A DNA stretch of 64,000 nucleotides from Ferribacterium limneticum (GCF_020510565.1 NZ_CP075189.1:3462501-3526500), one strand, 5' to 3'; positions 1 through 9,918 are shown, counted from the stretch's first letter. Notes: generated by a model from the sequence alone, not told the origin. Numbers and translations are program-made.

Positions 1-6
1 TGACGT

Positions 7-83
7 TGGTGGGTCTGGTTGGAATCGAACCAACGACCCCCGCCTTATCAAGACGGTGCTCTAACCGACTGAGCTACAGACCC
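7..83 (-). tRNA. ileT: tRNA-Ile (anticodon GAT)
   Basis: Read on the minus strand this is a complete 77-base tRNA: acceptor GGGTCTG at 83-77, a D arm with AGCTCAGTTGGTTAGAGC, an anticodon loop CTTGATAAG whose GAT anticodon is complementary to 47-49, a T arm GGTTCGAATCC, and an encoded CCA end at 9-7. It lies 59 bases downstream of the 16S 3' end, the usual place for tRNA-Ile in a 16S-Ile-Ala-23S operon. The rest of the operon would lie left of the window. Confidence 0.97.
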
Positions 84-140
84 TCGTCTGTTTGCTACTC
101 ATGAACAACCGATAGGTTGTGGGTGCCAGAGATGCTTCTC

Positions 141-1682
<1,542 letters not shown>

Positions 1683-1830
1683 ATCCAACAAAAAAACAAC
1701 TCACAATTCACTGACGGTAGATTGTTACATCTACCTCGATGGATCTCTCCATCCGTGTGATTGCCTTTAATACTTTTTGCGACTTGCGTCGCTTCGCATC
1801 AAGGCACCCACACCTATCGGTTGTCCAAAT

Positions 1831-1841
1831 TGTTAAAGAGC
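1831..1841 (-). promoter_or_regulatory. rRNA leader boxA antitermination site
   Basis: The minus strand reads GCTCTTTAACA here, the conserved boxA that loads NusB/NusE antitermination complexes in rRNA leaders. It is followed by AATTTGGACAACC, a common continuation in betaproteobacterial rRNA leaders. It lies about 150 bases upstream of mature 16S and about 160 bases downstream of the promoter. Confidence 0.8.
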
Positions 1842-2000
1842 TTCTTACTTCACCGCGCCGTCGCTTTCGCTTCGTCTGCAGCGGAGAGGCAAGATTATGA
1901 AGAACTTCTCACCTCCCGTCAAGCTTTTCTGCAAAATTTCTTGCTTCGCCTGACTCCCCTACAACCGCCGGAAACGCCCGGCACCGCAGGAGAGGTGCGC

Positions 2001-2028
2001 ATTCTACTGATTAAATCCACGCCGTCAA
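2001..2028 (-). promoter_or_regulatory. rRNA operon promoter (sigma-70 type)
   Basis: On the minus strand TTGACG (complement of 2023-2028) and TAGAAT (complement of 2001-2006) are separated by 16 bases. The sequence after the -10 is GC-rich (GCGCACC), the discriminator type linked to stringent (ppGpp) control of rRNA promoters. The flanking DNA from about 2028 to 2110 is AT-rich, compatible with an UP element. The start is inferred near 1993. The 1690-2146 gap contains no protein gene that I can support. Confidence 0.75.
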
Positions 2029-2146
2029 CACAAAACTGAAACTTTCTCCAACCTCCATCAACCACACCACTGAAATCAGTCAATTACACCGTAGACAACT
2101 TCAAGAATATCAATCTCTCGAACACCCAACGGAACTCAATAGCCGC

Positions 2147-2169
2147 AAAAAAGGCGGCTTTCGCCGCCT
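2147..2169 (-). terminator. Terminator downstream of erpA
   Basis: The minus strand has a stem AGGCGGC, loop GAAA, stem GCCGCCT, followed by a run of T. It starts about 25 bases after the erpA stop and separates erpA from the rRNA promoter region. Confidence 0.8.
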
Positions 2170-2194
2170 CCGCCTTTTTCACAAATAGAATCAA

Positions 2195-2545
2195 TCAAGC
2201 CGAAAACGATGACCCACAACCACAGGTAGAGGTTGCATTCGGATTACGAATGACAAACTGCGCACCCTCCAGCCCCTCACTGTAGTCAATCTCAGCCCCG
2301 ACCAAATATTGATAGCTCATTGGATCGATCAGCAGGGTAACGCCATTTTTTTCCATGGTCGTATCGTCTTCATTGACCTCCTCGTCAAAAGTGAATCCGT
2401 ACTGAAAACCGGAACACCCTCCGCCAGTGACGAAAACACGCAATTTAAGGCCGGGATTACCCTCCTCTTCGATCAGTTCCTTTACCTTGCCGGCAGCACT
2501 ATCAGTAAAAACAAAAGGCGAGGTCGTTTCAGCAACTACGTTCAT
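2195..2545 (-). CDS. erpA: Iron-sulfur cluster insertion protein ErpA
   Basis: This 116-residue A-type carrier delivers [4Fe-4S] clusters to apoenzymes in the cytoplasm. The three family cysteines are present: one in [11 protein letters not shown] near residue 44 and two in STCGCGSSF near the C terminus. The FVIRNPNA segment and the length are typical of ErpA rather than IscA (about 107 residues). The ATG start is followed directly by the conserved fold, with no room for an extension. It stands alone, with its own terminator, downstream of the bactofilin gene. Confidence 0.95.
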   Translation of the reverse strand: MNVVAETTSPFVFTDSAAGKVKELIEEEGNPGLKLRVFVTGGGCSGFQYGFTFDEEVNEDDTTMEKNGVTLLIDPMSYQYLVGAEIDYSEGLEGAQFVIRNPNATSTCGCGSSFSA

Positions 2546-2609
2546 AAGACAAACTCCTGAGAAAATTCGTGCGAAATTATGCGAGCCGACGAAATCACGG
2601 TCAATAAAA

Positions 2610-3011
2610 TTAGGCAGAAGTCGCCAACTTTAGTTCCACCGGTTTGCTGGCCGAATGGAGCAGGCGACCTTCGATGACAGCACCTTGCTGCATTTCAATT
2701 ATGGCGTATTCAACATCACCGACAATGCGTGCCTTTGATTGCATCTCCAGCGACTGAGTCACAGCAACCGGACCGACAACCGTGCCGTTCGTTACCAAAT
2801 GAGCCACATTCACCGCTCCCTCAACCCGCGCATGCTCACTCAGCACAAGCATGGAGGAAGAGGCCCCCTCGGCGGCAAGAATACTGCCCTTAACCTCTCC
2901 ATCAATGCGCAATCCTCCTGTAAAACAAATACTGCCTTCTACACGAGTGCCGGCACCAATCAGACTATCGATACGCCCCAAGGATTTGCTTTCTACTTTT
3001 TTTCCGAACAT
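2610..3011 (-). CDS. Bactofilin family cytoskeletal protein
   Basis: This 133-residue protein belongs to the polymer-forming bactofilin family (DUF583). It consists of short beta-helix repeats such as [13 protein letters not shown] and [11 protein letters not shown], with glycine and valine spaced every six or so residues, between short disordered ends. Bactofilins form membrane-associated filaments that localise cell-wall or polar machinery. The adjacent upstream gene on the same strand, a one-pass membrane coiled-coil protein, is only 11 bases away, so the pair is probably cotranscribed and may work together. That partnership is inference. Confidence 0.9.
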   Translation of the reverse strand: MFGKKVESKSLGRIDSLIGAGTRVEGSICFTGGLRIDGEVKGSILAAEGASSSMLVLSEHARVEGAVNVAHLVTNGTVVGPVAVTQSLEMQSKARIVGDVEYAIIEMQQGAVIEGRLLHSASKPVELKLATSA

Positions 3012-3022
3012 CTGGTCTACTC

Positions 3023-3757
3023 CTAGAGTTGAGCCAATCGCTTGAACCTAAGTGTATCACCCTGCAGAACCCTGGCCTCCACCCCCAACAAGACAGCCCC
3101 CACTGGCAACTCAAACACCCCTTCACGACGCAAAAAATGTTTTAGCTCAAACTGATACTCCGCGAGACTTTCCCGTTTATCTGGCAATAGCAACTGCCCC
3201 CTCTTTCCGGAGATATCAATATTAACGACCAACTGAAGGCGCCCACGAAAATCGGGATTCTGGCTGTCGGGCTGAAATGCAAGGAGCAATCGATAGCGAA
3301 AACGCCCCGGCACCTCCTGAGCAACTCGAAAGTTCTCAATACGAATAGCAGCGCCCTCTCCAGCCACCGGGATCAATCGCTCATACAAAAGGATATCCTC
3401 CTTAAGCGCAGCATTTTGAGCTTCCAAGCCCTGAATTCTTCCCAGCAATTGCTGCTGAGTTGCCCGTTCAATACTGACCGCGTTTCGGCCGACTCCTGCA
3501 CCCGAGCGGAGAATATTCAACTCCTCTTGTTGCGCCAGTAATTGCTGACGCAACACCTCTACTTCCTGCCCCAGCGTCCCCGTCTCATTGCGCTGAGCCA
3601 TCAACCATCCGACAGCCCCAACCAAGAGAGCCAACAACACAACTGGCAGAGCGAGCCATTGCCATGGGAAATGACTTCGCACAACCACCTTCGGCGCCGC
3701 AATTCCGAAACGCCGTCGAAACCGCCTCAGCCTCAGGGCTACAGCAGGAGTTGGCAT
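3023..3757 (-). CDS. Single-pass membrane protein with coiled coil (DUF6776-like)
   Basis: This 244-residue protein starts with a basic segment (residues 8-20), then one transmembrane helix (about 31-53, WLALPVVLLALLVGAVGWLM). A coiled coil follows (about 55-125, heptads with LRQQLLAQQEELNIL), then a beta-rich C-terminal domain (about 130-240) ending in RVLQGDTLRFKRLAQL. That layout matches the DUF6776 proteins that sit beside bactofilin genes in betaproteobacteria. The topology suggests a periplasmic C-terminal domain. The function is unknown. The coupling to bactofilin is inferred from the 11-base gap. Confidence 0.75.
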   Translation of the reverse strand: MPTPAVALRLRRFRRRFGIAAPKVVVRSHFPWQWLALPVVLLALLVGAVGWLMAQRNETGTLGQEVEVLRQQLLAQQEELNILRSGAGVGRNAVSIERATQQQLLGRIQGLEAQNAALKEDILLYERLIPVAGEGAAIRIENFRVAQEVPGRFRYRLLLAFQPDSQNPDFRGRLQLVVNIDISGKRGQLLLPDKRESLAEYQFELKHFLRREGVFELPVGAVLLGVEARVLQGDTLRFKRLAQL

Positions 3758-3893
3758 AACACCGTGAATTCGTCTCGGCTCGACATGCGACCCATCCCCA
3801 TCCCCCTCACCATGATTTCAAATTCTTGACCATAGGTAACATCAAGGCACCGACCACAAAGCGAGGAGGCATGATACTCCGCGACCCAAAAAC

Positions 3894-3922
3894 AAAAAAG
3901 CCGCCCAAAGGCGGCTTTTTCT
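3894..3922 (-). terminator. Terminator downstream of rpsI
   Basis: The hairpin is AAAAAGCCGCC, loop CAAA, GGCGGCTTTTT. It has A and T runs on both sides so it could act in both directions. On the minus strand it begins 13 bases after the rpsI stop. Confidence 0.85.
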
Positions 3923-3934
3923 TCGCGAAACGAA

Positions 3935-4327
3935 TTAACGCTTGGAGAATTGCTTGCGACGACGGGCTTTGTGGAAGCCGACCTTCTTACGCTCGACTTC
4001 ACGGGCATCGCGAGTGACGAAACCAGCCTTCGACAGCGCGGGCTTCAGTGCAGCATCGTATTCGATCAGCGCACGGGTAATACCGTGGCGAACTGCGCCT
4101 GCCTGGCCGGATTCGCCACCGCCGATAACGTTGACTTTGATATCAAAGCCACTCAACTGTTCAACCAGCGCCAACGGCTGACGCACAATCATGCGGCCCG
4201 TTTCGCGAGAGAAGAACTGATCAACCGGCTTGCCATTAACAACGATGGCGCCAGAGCCGCGCTTCATGAACACACGAGCAACGGCGCTCTTGCGACGACC
4301 GGTACCGTAAAAATAACCTTCAGCCAT
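3935..4327 (-). CDS. rpsI: 30S ribosomal protein S9
   Basis: This 130-residue protein carries the S9 signature [19 protein letters not shown] (about residues 69-87) and the basic C-terminal tail ending [11 protein letters not shown], which reaches the ribosomal P site. The N-terminal [14 protein letters not shown] is typical. It follows rplM after 9 bases, the universal rplM-rpsI pairing, and is closed by a strong terminator. Confidence 0.98.
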   Translation of the reverse strand: MAEGYFYGTGRRKSAVARVFMKRGSGAIVVNGKPVDQFFSRETGRMIVRQPLALVEQLSGFDIKVNVIGGGESGQAGAVRHGITRALIEYDAALKPALSKAGFVTRDAREVERKKVGFHKARRRKQFSKR

Positions 4328-4336
4328 GATAACCCC

Positions 4337-4765
4337 TTAGATTTCCAGAGCCTTCGGCTGCTGGGCAGTGTGAGGATGCTGTTCGCCAGCGTAGCACTTA
4401 AGCTTCTTGAGCATGGCATAGCCCAGCGGACCCTTCGGCAGCATGCCCTTGACGGCGGTTTCCAGGGCACGGCCCGGGAAACGCTGCTGCATCTTCTTGA
4501 AGTTGGTTTCGTAGATACCGCCCGGATAACCGGAGTGACGGTAGTACTTTTTATCTTCGGCCTTGTTACCGGTCACGGTAAGCTTTTCGACATTGGTAAC
4601 AACGATGAAATCGCCGGTATCAACGTGCGGGGTGTAAATAGCCTTGTGCTTGCCACGCAGACGGCGGGCAATTTCGGTTGCGAGGCGGCCGAGCACCTTG
4701 TCTGTGGCGTCTACCACAAACCACTCGCGCTTCACCTCATGTGGCTTGGCGGAAAACGTTTTCAT
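4337..4765 (-). CDS. rplM: 50S ribosomal protein L13
   Basis: The protein is 142 residues from [20 protein letters not shown]. The L13 motifs are [32 protein letters not shown] and a C-terminal [13 protein letters not shown]. An upstream in-frame ATG would add 29 residues with no family similarity, so the start at 4765 is preferred. It is first in the rplM-rpsI pair. Confidence 0.97.
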   Translation of the reverse strand: MKTFSAKPHEVKREWFVVDATDKVLGRLATEIARRLRGKHKAIYTPHVDTGDFIVVTNVEKLTVTGNKAEDKKYYRHSGYPGGIYETNFKKMQQRFPGRALETAVKGMLPKGPLGYAMLKKLKCYAGEQHPHTAQQPKALEI

Positions 4766-4877
4766 ATAAGTGTGCCGTCCTGAAAAATTTGGGCGCAGAT
4801 TGGAGAAAGGCGCGGATTCTAGTCGACTCCTGCAACAGGTGTCAATGCCCATCCATTCATTTCAACAACAAAAGGAC

Positions 4878-4906
4878 AAAAAAAACGCGGCTCGCTGAGC
4901 CGCGTT
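4878..4906 (-). terminator. Strong orphan terminator on the minus strand
   Basis: The minus strand shows a perfect ten-base stem AACGCGGCTC with loop AGC, closing GAGCCGCGTT and then eight T. No annotated minus-strand gene lies upstream of it: the next one, coq7, ends 800 bases away and the OsmC gene between runs on the plus strand. It therefore implies a transcript starting inside 4907-5268. Confidence 0.85.
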
Positions 4907-4988
4907 AAATCCACACCAAAGGAGGAGGGTGGAGGAGACAAATCTGAACTGAAGAACTCATCGCTGTTAAGTCACTACAGTTCGTACG
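4878..4988 (-). ncRNA. Candidate trans-acting small RNA with CU-rich anti-Shine-Dalgarno region
   Basis: The predicted transcript is about 110 bases. A 5' stem pairs GAACTG (complement of 4978-4983) with CAGTTC (complement of 4946-4951). A single-stranded CU-rich stretch follows (complement of 4918-4938) with two CUCCUCC-like blocks, and then the perfect Rho-independent terminator. A candidate promoter sits at the expected distance. Stem-loop, exposed anti-SD and terminator is a common layout for riboregulators. I do not recognise a named family. The same strand also encodes an 18-codon reading frame (4961-4905), so a short peptide gene is an alternative. Confidence 0.5.
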
Positions 4989-4994
4989 CTTTGC

Positions 4995-5023
4995 ATTCTC
5001 CACGAACTGCGCGCAGAGCACAA
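4995..5023 (-). promoter_or_regulatory. Candidate promoter for the small RNA
   Basis: The minus strand has TTGTGC (complement of 5018-5023), a 17-base spacer and GAGAAT (complement of 4995-5000). Each hexamer has four matches to consensus or close to that. The predicted start near 4988 would give the RNA ending at the 4878 terminator. The call depends on that terminator for support. Confidence 0.4.
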
Positions 5024-5187
5024 GATATATTTGTGCAACGCACCATTTGATTGATTATTTAAAAATAAATATTATTTATATAGATTAATATATTGATTTA
5101 AAGCAGTAATACAATTAACAATTCACTAAATTTACCATTACGAAAACATATGACAACCCCGTCGCCGGTGAAAAACAGGCAATAATT

Positions 5188-5202
5188 TGCTGCGGCGCAG
5201 CA
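5188..5202. promoter_or_regulatory. Perfect palindrome upstream of the OsmC gene
   Basis: TGCTGC, GGC, GCAGCA forms a 15-base inverted repeat, 67 bases before the OsmC start. It fits the CTGC-N3-GCAG type of operator reported for PhaR repressors of PHA granule genes, but other regulators could bind such a site. The upstream 5050-5140 stretch is extremely AT-rich. Confidence 0.4.
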
Positions 5203-5268
5203 TTTCTCCGAGATCAAGCCCGAACACATCACATCCGTTAGAATTCACGGTCTTGCAAGGAGATCACT

Positions 5269-5697
5269 ATGGAATGCACCATTAGATGGATGGGTAACGA
5301 TGCTGGAATGTCGTTTGTCGCGGAGACCGGCAGCGGTCACGCCGTGGTCATGGATGGCGCACCAGAGGCAGGAGGAAGAAATCTGGGCCTGCGTCCAATG
5401 GAGATGGTTTTGGCCGGCACCGGTGGTTGCACAGCATTTGACGTCGTATTGATTCTGAAGAAAGGGCGCCACGCCGTTAGCGGTTGCGATGTCAGCCTGA
5501 AGGCAGAGCGCGCCGAGAGCGATCCAAAGATCTTCACGCACATCCACTTTCACTACCGCGTCAAAGGTAAGCAGCTCAAGCCTGATGTCGTTGCGCGCGC
5601 AATCGAGCTGTCAAAAGACAAATATTGCTCGGCATCAATCATGATGGCCAAGACAGCAGAGATCACGCACGACTTCGAAATCATCGAAGAAGACTGA
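5269..5697 (+). CDS. OsmC family protein (peroxide-reactive, YhfA-like)
   Basis: This 142-residue protein of the OsmC/Ohr fold carries the two family cysteines, one in GTGGCTAFDVV (about residue 50) and one in KDKYCSASIMM (about residue 122). In Ohr and OsmC these reduce organic hydroperoxides. The sequence layout (RPMEMVLAGTGGC) is that of the YhfA subgroup, whose substrate is not settled. A clear AAGGAG ribosome site lies at 5256-5261. It is monocistronic and ends 16 bases from the convergent coq7. Confidence 0.85.
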   Translation: MECTIRWMGNDAGMSFVAETGSGHAVVMDGAPEAGGRNLGLRPMEMVLAGTGGCTAFDVVLILKKGRHAVSGCDVSLKAERAESDPKIFTHIHFHYRVKGKQLKPDVVARAIELSKDKYCSASIMMAKTAEITHDFEIIEED

Positions 5698-5713
5698 TCC
5701 CCTTATTGGCAGA

Positions 5714-6337
5714 TCAGATGCGGTAGGCGGCCCCGGTCATCACCTTGGCCGCCATTTTCATGGCGATTTTTATCGGAGAGGGAAGTTCGGCCGCACCATA
5801 TTGAACGGCCGTTTCGGCATGCTGGATCTCATCTAGGCGCATCTGGTCGACTATCGCCCGCGAACGGCCATCCTCCGCAGGCAAACTAAGCAAATGCCCG
5901 TCCAGATGGGCTTCGACCTGCCGCTCGGTTTCAGCCAGGAAACCCAGATTCCATTTGTCGCCCAAAGCGCCCGCGGCAAGCCCCAGACTCAGCGAACCAA
6001 GATAGAGGAACGGATTGAGCAGGCTTTTGCGCCCCCCCAATTCGGTAATACGCTGTTCTGTCCAGGCAAGATGCTCGGTTTCTTCGTTAGCGGCGCCACG
6101 TAGCGCCTCGCGGATTGCTGGATCCCGGGAAGTAAGTGCTTGCCCTTGATACAACGCCTGAGCGCAAATTTCACCGCAGTGGTTGACACGCATCAGGCCA
6201 ATAGCATGCCCCTTTTGTTCGGCATCCAGATCAGCTTCCGGTAACGCTTCGCCAGGCGTTGAACGAACGCTGCGTGCCGGCACAAGCACTGTGCGCAAGG
6301 CACGGTCAAATTCGACAATCAGTTGATCAGGAGACAT
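5714..6337 (-). CDS. coq7: Demethoxyubiquinone hydroxylase (2-polyprenyl-3-methyl-6-methoxy-1,4-benzoquinone monooxygenase)
   Basis: This 207-residue carboxylate-bridged di-iron enzyme performs the last hydroxylation of ubiquinone synthesis at the inner membrane. Iron ligands are visible in [20 protein letters not shown] (ExxH) and DEIQHAET (ExxH). A hydrophobic central segment ([17 protein letters not shown]) would dip into the membrane. It is the last gene of the rppH - CNP1-like - coq7 row, separated by 4 bases from the gene before it. Confidence 0.93.
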   Translation of the reverse strand: MSPDQLIVEFDRALRTVLVPARSVRSTPGEALPEADLDAEQKGHAIGLMRVNHCGEICAQALYQGQALTSRDPAIREALRGAANEETEHLAWTEQRITELGGRKSLLNPFLYLGSLSLGLAAGALGDKWNLGFLAETERQVEAHLDGHLLSLPAEDGRSRAIVDQMRLDEIQHAETAVQYGAAELPSPIKIAMKMAAKVMTGAAYRI

Positions 6338-6341
6338 GGCT

Positions 6342-6857
6342 TCAGCGCTTGTTATCCGGGTGCACGCCTTTTATCAAGGCGTTTCGCGCCTCAGCGGCAT
6401 CTTGCACAATGTTGCCAACTGGGCAGAAATACTCAAGAAAGAGCGCTGCATGCTGACGATTCGCATAGGCATCCTGAATGCGTACCCATTCGTTTTTCCG
6501 GGCCTTCGACCAGCTTCCATCCAGCCGCCCCGAGGCATAGATACGACGCTCACGAGTCTCGCAACGCATCCCTTCGTAGGTCACGTTGCGGGCGCCCTGC
6601 GGCGTCAAGACGAGCAGGACGTAGCGCACGACGCCATCGCTACCGACGGTGAGCGTCGCCCCATCGATAAAAAAGCGGTTTTCAGTGGCTGCGCTGACGT
6701 AAAACGGCAGCAAAGTTTCTTGCTTGGGCGCCGCCGGCAGCTGAACCTCGATTTCCTGCCATTGCTTGCTCTCGTAATCCTCTTCGAAATCAGCAAAAGC
6801 CGTGGCGGATACCAGCGTGGCAGCCAACAAGAGCGATGCACTGCGGAACAATGACAT
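6342..6857 (-). CDS. CNP1-like family exported protein
   Basis: This 171-residue protein starts with a signal peptide ([22 protein letters not shown], cleavage about residue 22). The body resembles the CNP1-like family first described in Neisseria and common in betaproteobacteria, with [20 protein letters not shown] and GRLDGSW motifs and two cysteines (MRC, YFC) that may form a disulfide. The molecular role is unknown. It lies 2 bases after rppH and 4 bases before coq7, so it is likely transcribed with them. Confidence 0.75.
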   Translation of the reverse strand: MSLFRSASLLLAATLVSATAFADFEEDYESKQWQEIEVQLPAAPKQETLLPFYVSAATENRFFIDGATLTVGSDGVVRYVLLVLTPQGARNVTYEGMRCETRERRIYASGRLDGSWSKARKNEWVRIQDAYANRQHAALFLEYFCPVGNIVQDAAEARNALIKGVHPDNKR

Positions 6858-6859
6858 GG

Positions 6860-7408
6860 TTAATCCTCGTGCGAGGCTGGAACATCGGAATCCGACGGCT
6901 CACCAGACAGCCGTCGGTGCTTCGTCCCTTTGCGGTCGAAATCGATGAAGCGGACGAGCTCGTTGAGCGCCTGCTCGTAAACCAGGCGTTTGAACTCGAT
7001 CACCGCATCGAGCGGAATCCAGTAATCGTTCCAGCGCCAGGCATCAAATTCCGGCTTGTTGGTAGCGCGCAGACTGACGTCGCTGTCGCGCCCTACCAGG
7101 CGAAGCAGGAACCAGATCTGTTTCTGGCCCTTGTAGGATCCGCGCCATTCGCGCTTGATCCAGTGTGTCGGCACTTCGTAACGCAACCAGCCTTTGGTTC
7201 GCCCAAGGATACGCACGTGTTCGGGCAGGAGCCCGACCTCTTCGTGCAGTTCTCGAAACATGGCTTCTTCCGGCGTTTCGCCGCGTTTGATGCCACCTTG
7301 CGGAAACTGCCAGGAATGTTCACGTATGCGTTTTCCCCAGAAAACCTCGTTCTTGGCGTTACAAAGAATGATGCCGACGTTCGGGCGATAGCCTTCGCGG
7401 TCGAGCAT
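6860..7408 (-). CDS. rppH: RNA pyrophosphohydrolase (Nudix)
   Basis: This 182-residue enzyme removes pyrophosphate from mRNA 5' ends, triggering decay. The Nudix box is complete at about residues 38-60: GG...[20 protein letters not shown]-terminal [14 protein letters not shown] and W-rich FPQGGI segments are typical of RppH. It divides from proS across a 110-base gap, as in many betaproteobacteria. Confidence 0.95.
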   Translation of the reverse strand: MLDREGYRPNVGIILCNAKNEVFWGKRIREHSWQFPQGGIKRGETPEEAMFRELHEEVGLLPEHVRILGRTKGWLRYEVPTHWIKREWRGSYKGQKQIWFLLRLVGRDSDVSLRATNKPEFDAWRWNDYWIPLDAVIEFKRLVYEQALNELVRFIDFDRKGTKHRRLSGEPSDSDVPASHED

Positions 7409-7483
7409 AGAAATCCTGAAAATTAGTAGTTAGGCGGATTCTTTCACAAAGGGCTCCCGCATGCAAAGAAGCGGGACCGTGTA

Positions 7484-7489
7484 AAATCG
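7484..7489 (+). promoter_or_regulatory. Candidate -10 element of proS
   Basis: TAAAAT lies 30 bases before the proS start in the rppH-proS divergent gap. No good -35 hexamer is visible, so this is a weak call. Confidence 0.3.
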
Positions 7490-7518
7490 AGGTTTCGCAA
7501 CGAATTCAAGAGCATCCC

Positions 7519-9249
7519 ATGCGCACTTCGCAGTTCTTTTTTACAACACTCAAGGAAGCGCCGGCCGACGCTGAAGTTATCAGCCAGAAAATGATGCTGC
7601 GCGCCGGCTATATCAAGCGCGCCGCGGCGGGCATTTATACCTGGATGCCGCTCGGTTTGCGTGTGCTGCGCAAGGTTGAGAATATCGTGCGCGAAGAGAT
7701 GAACAATGCCGGTGCGCTTGAGCTGCTGATGCCGGCCGTGCAGCCGGCCGAACTGTGGCAGGAATCCGGCCGCTGGGAACAATACGGCCCGGAACTGCTG
7801 CGTTTCAAGGATCGTCACCAGCGCGAATTTGTCATCGGCCCGACACACGAGGAAGTGATTACTGACGTCGTGCGGCGCGATGTGAAGAGCTATCGTCAGC
7901 TGCCGATTCACCTGTATCAGGTGCAGACCAAGTTCCGCGACGAGATTCGTCCCCGTTTTGGCGTCATGCGCGGACGCGAATTCCTGATGAAGGACGGCTA
8001 CTCGTTCCATTCGTCTTTCGACGATTTGAAGCGCGAATACTGCAACATGTACGACACCTACAGCCGGATTTTCACGCGCCTGGGCCTGCGGTTCCGTGCC
8101 GTGGCGGCTGACACCGGCTCGATTGGCGGCACCGGCTCGCATGAATTCCACGTTCTGGCCGATTCCGGCGAGGATGATATCGCTTTCTGCCCGGATTCCG
8201 GCTATGCCGCCAACGTCGAACTGGCCGAGGCCGTGGCGCCGTCCACCGCGCGCGGCGCTGCGACGCTGACGATGACCAAGGTCGCCACACCGGGCAAGAT
8301 GGCTTGCGTCGATGTCGCCGAATGCCTGGGCGTACCGCTGGAAAAAATCGTTAAATCGATTGCCGTCATGAGCGAGAAGGAAGATGGCAGCACGACATTC
8401 GCCCTGCTCTTGCTGCGCGGCGACCACGAACTGAATGAAATCAAGGCGAGCAAGATTGTCGCCATCAACCCCTTCCGTTTCGCTACGGAGCGCGAGGTCG
8501 AGGAATATCTGGGCTGCCAGCCCGGCTATATCGGCCCTTCCACGGTCGACCGGAAAAAAGTGGCTATTTTTGCCGACCGCAGCGTTGCCGCGATGAGCGA
8601 TTTCGTTTGCGGAGCCAACGAGGCAGGTTTCCACCTGACCGGCGTCAATTTTGGCCGCGATCTGCCGGAACCGGAAGTGGCCGATATCCGCAACGTCGTC
8701 GCTGGCGATCCTTCGCCCGACGGCAAAGGCACGCTGGAAATCCTCCGCGGCATCGAAGTCGGCCACATTTTCCAGCTCCGCCAGAAGTACGCCGAGGCGC
8801 TGAACTGCGCTTACCTCGATGAAAACGGCAAGAGCCAGATCATGGAAATGGGTTGCTACGGGATTGGCGTGTCGCGCATCGTCGGCGCCGCCATCGAGCA
8901 GGGCAACGACGACAAAGGCATCATCCTGCCGCCGGCCATAGCGCCGTTCGAGGTCTGCCTGGTGCCGATGGGCTATCACAAGAGCGAGGCTGTCAAGGCG
9001 GCCGCCGACCAGCTATACGGTGAATTGAAGGCGGCTGGCATCGACGTCGTGCTCGATGACCGCAACGAGCGCCCCGGCGTCATGTTTGCCGACATGGAAC
9101 TGATCGGCATCCCGCATCGCGTCGTCATTGGCGAGCGCGGTCTGAACGAAGGCCAGCTCGAATACAAGGGCCGCCGCGATGCTGAACCGACGATGATCGC
9201 GCAAGCCGATGTACTCAGCGTCCTCAAAGGAAAGTTGTGCGCCGCCTGA
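7519..9249 (+). CDS. proS: Prolyl-tRNA synthetase
   Basis: This 576-residue class II synthetase charges tRNA-Pro. It has the bacterial layout: catalytic motifs (motif 1 around [21 protein letters not shown], motif 2 [20 protein letters not shown], motif 3 [17 protein letters not shown]), an editing INS domain between motifs 2 and 3 (about 230-390), and a C-terminal anticodon-binding domain. Bases 8542-8571 carry an uptake-motif-like element encoding [13 protein letters not shown] within the INS domain. The end overlaps the next gene by 13 bases. Confidence 0.98.
   Translation: MRTSQFFFTTLKEAPADAEVISQKMMLRAGYIKRAAAGIYTWMPLGLRVLRKVENIVREEMNNAGALELLMPAVQPAELWQESGRWEQYGPELLRFKDRHQREFVIGPTHEEVITDVVRRDVKSYRQLPIHLYQVQTKFRDEIRPRFGVMRGREFLMKDGYSFHSSFDDLKREYCNMYDTYSRIFTRLGLRFRAVAADTGSIGGTGSHEFHVLADSGEDDIAFCPDSGYAANVELAEAVAPSTARGAATLTMTKVATPGKMACVDVAECLGVPLEKIVKSIAVMSEKEDGSTTFALLLLRGDHELNEIKASKIVAINPFRFATEREVEEYLGCQPGYIGPSTVDRKKVAIFADRSVAAMSDFVCGANEAGFHLTGVNFGRDLPEPEVADIRNVVAGDPSPDGKGTLEILRGIEVGHIFQLRQKYAEALNCAYLDENGKSQIMEMGCYGIGVSRIVGAAIEQGNDDKGIILPPAIAPFEVCLVPMGYHKSEAVKAAADQLYGELKAAGIDVVLDDRNERPGVMFADMELIGIPHRVVIGERGLNEGQLEYKGRRDAEPTMIAQADVLSVLKGKLCAA
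8542..8571 (+). repeat. Dispersed core-plus-AT-tail element (in proS)
   Basis: The core reads ACGGTCGACCGG, one base off the consensus, followed by AAAAAA and, one helical turn on, TATTTTT. It closely matches the copy after fpr at 46625-46656. It lies in frame within the editing domain of proS. Confidence 0.6.
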
Positions 9250-9848
9250 TTGCGGCCCTTTGTTTGTGTGGCGCGTCAGCGGCCTTCGCCGGCGCGCAAG
9301 TATATGAACCGCTTTCGGCCAGCGTCCAGGCTGCGCTGCACAAGGCTGTCTCAGACTCCCGCCCGACAGTCAGTTCGTTCAAGACCCCGATGGAGGCGGC
9401 CGACTGGCTGGGCGAGATGTCGCGCCGGCTGGAAAAACGCATCCCGAACCGCGAATACCGCATCGATCTGTTGCGCAGCGTGCATTACGAAGCGACCCGC
9501 GCCGGGCTGGATCCGCAGCTGGTGCTCGGCCTGATGCAGGTCGAATCCGGCTTCCGCAAATACGCCGTGTCGTCGGCCGGGGCGCGCGGCTACATGCAGG
9601 TCATGCCCTTCTGGGTCAAGGTGATCGGCCGCCCGGATGACTCGCTGTTCGACCTGCGGACCAGCCTGCGCTACGGCTGCACCATCCTGCGTCATTACCT
9701 GGATATCGAAAAGGGCGACTACTTCCGCGCCCTCGGCCGCTACAACGGCAGCCTGGGAAAACCGGAATATCCGAACATGGTCCGCGCCGCCTGGCAGAAC
9801 CAGTGGGGTTACGACAAACCTTCCCGACTGGCACAGTCAGGACTTTGA
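9237..9848 (+). CDS. Lytic transglycosylase (SLT domain)
   Basis: This 203-residue exported murein hydrolase has a signal peptide at residues 1-18 and an SLT fold at about 75-175. The catalytic glutamate is in [15 protein letters not shown] (Glu103), followed by [12 protein letters not shown] and a YNGS segment. The start is GTG at 9237, preceded by AAAGGAAAG and overlapping the end of proS by 13 bases, which implies translational coupling. It ends just before a long hairpin shared with ffh. Confidence 0.9.
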   Translation: MRRLIAALCLCGASAAFAGAQVYEPLSASVQAALHKAVSDSRPTVSSFKTPMEAADWLGEMSRRLEKRIPNREYRIDLLRSVHYEATRAGLDPQLVLGLMQVESGFRKYAVSSAGARGYMQVMPFWVKVIGRPDDSLFDLRTSLRYGCTILRHYLDIEKGDYFRALGRYNGSLGKPEYPNMVRAAWQNQWGYDKPSRLAQSGL

Positions 9849-9875
9849 TTTTGGGCCTTTTTTCCGGTTGACCGT
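9847..9875 (-). repeat. Dispersed core-plus-AT-tail element, left half of a head-to-head pair
   Basis: On the minus strand there is an exact core ACGGTCAACCGG, then AAAAAA, GGCCC and AAAATC. It faces the next copy at 9885-9918 and together they form the hairpin terminator. Confidence 0.8.
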
Positions 9876-9907
9876 GGGATTGCCACGGTCAACCGGAAAA
9901 AAGACCC
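9853..9907. terminator. Bidirectional hairpin terminator between slt and ffh
   Basis: The 25-base arms 9853-9877 and 9883-9907 are complementary with a single mismatch, around the 5-base loop GATTG. T runs inside the arms and A runs after them suit termination in both directions for the convergent genes. The hairpin is made of two head-to-head copies of the dispersed element. Confidence 0.8.
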
Positions 9908-9918
9908 AAAAATGAAAT
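9885..9918 (+). repeat. Dispersed core-plus-AT-tail element, right half of a head-to-head pair
   Basis: There is an exact core ACGGTCAACCGG, then AAAAAA, GACCC and an AT tract AAAAATGAAAT that runs to the ffh stop codon. Confidence 0.8.

Noticed and set aside
7444..8979. A 511-codon minus-strand frame opposite proS
   Set aside because: It is antisense to proS with no ribosome site or family motif.
9853..9907. The paired motif as a REP/BIME element with a transposase
   Set aside because: No RAYT-type transposase is seen in the window, most copies are single rather than hairpins, and several are inside genes without added length. It cannot be fully excluded without the genome.
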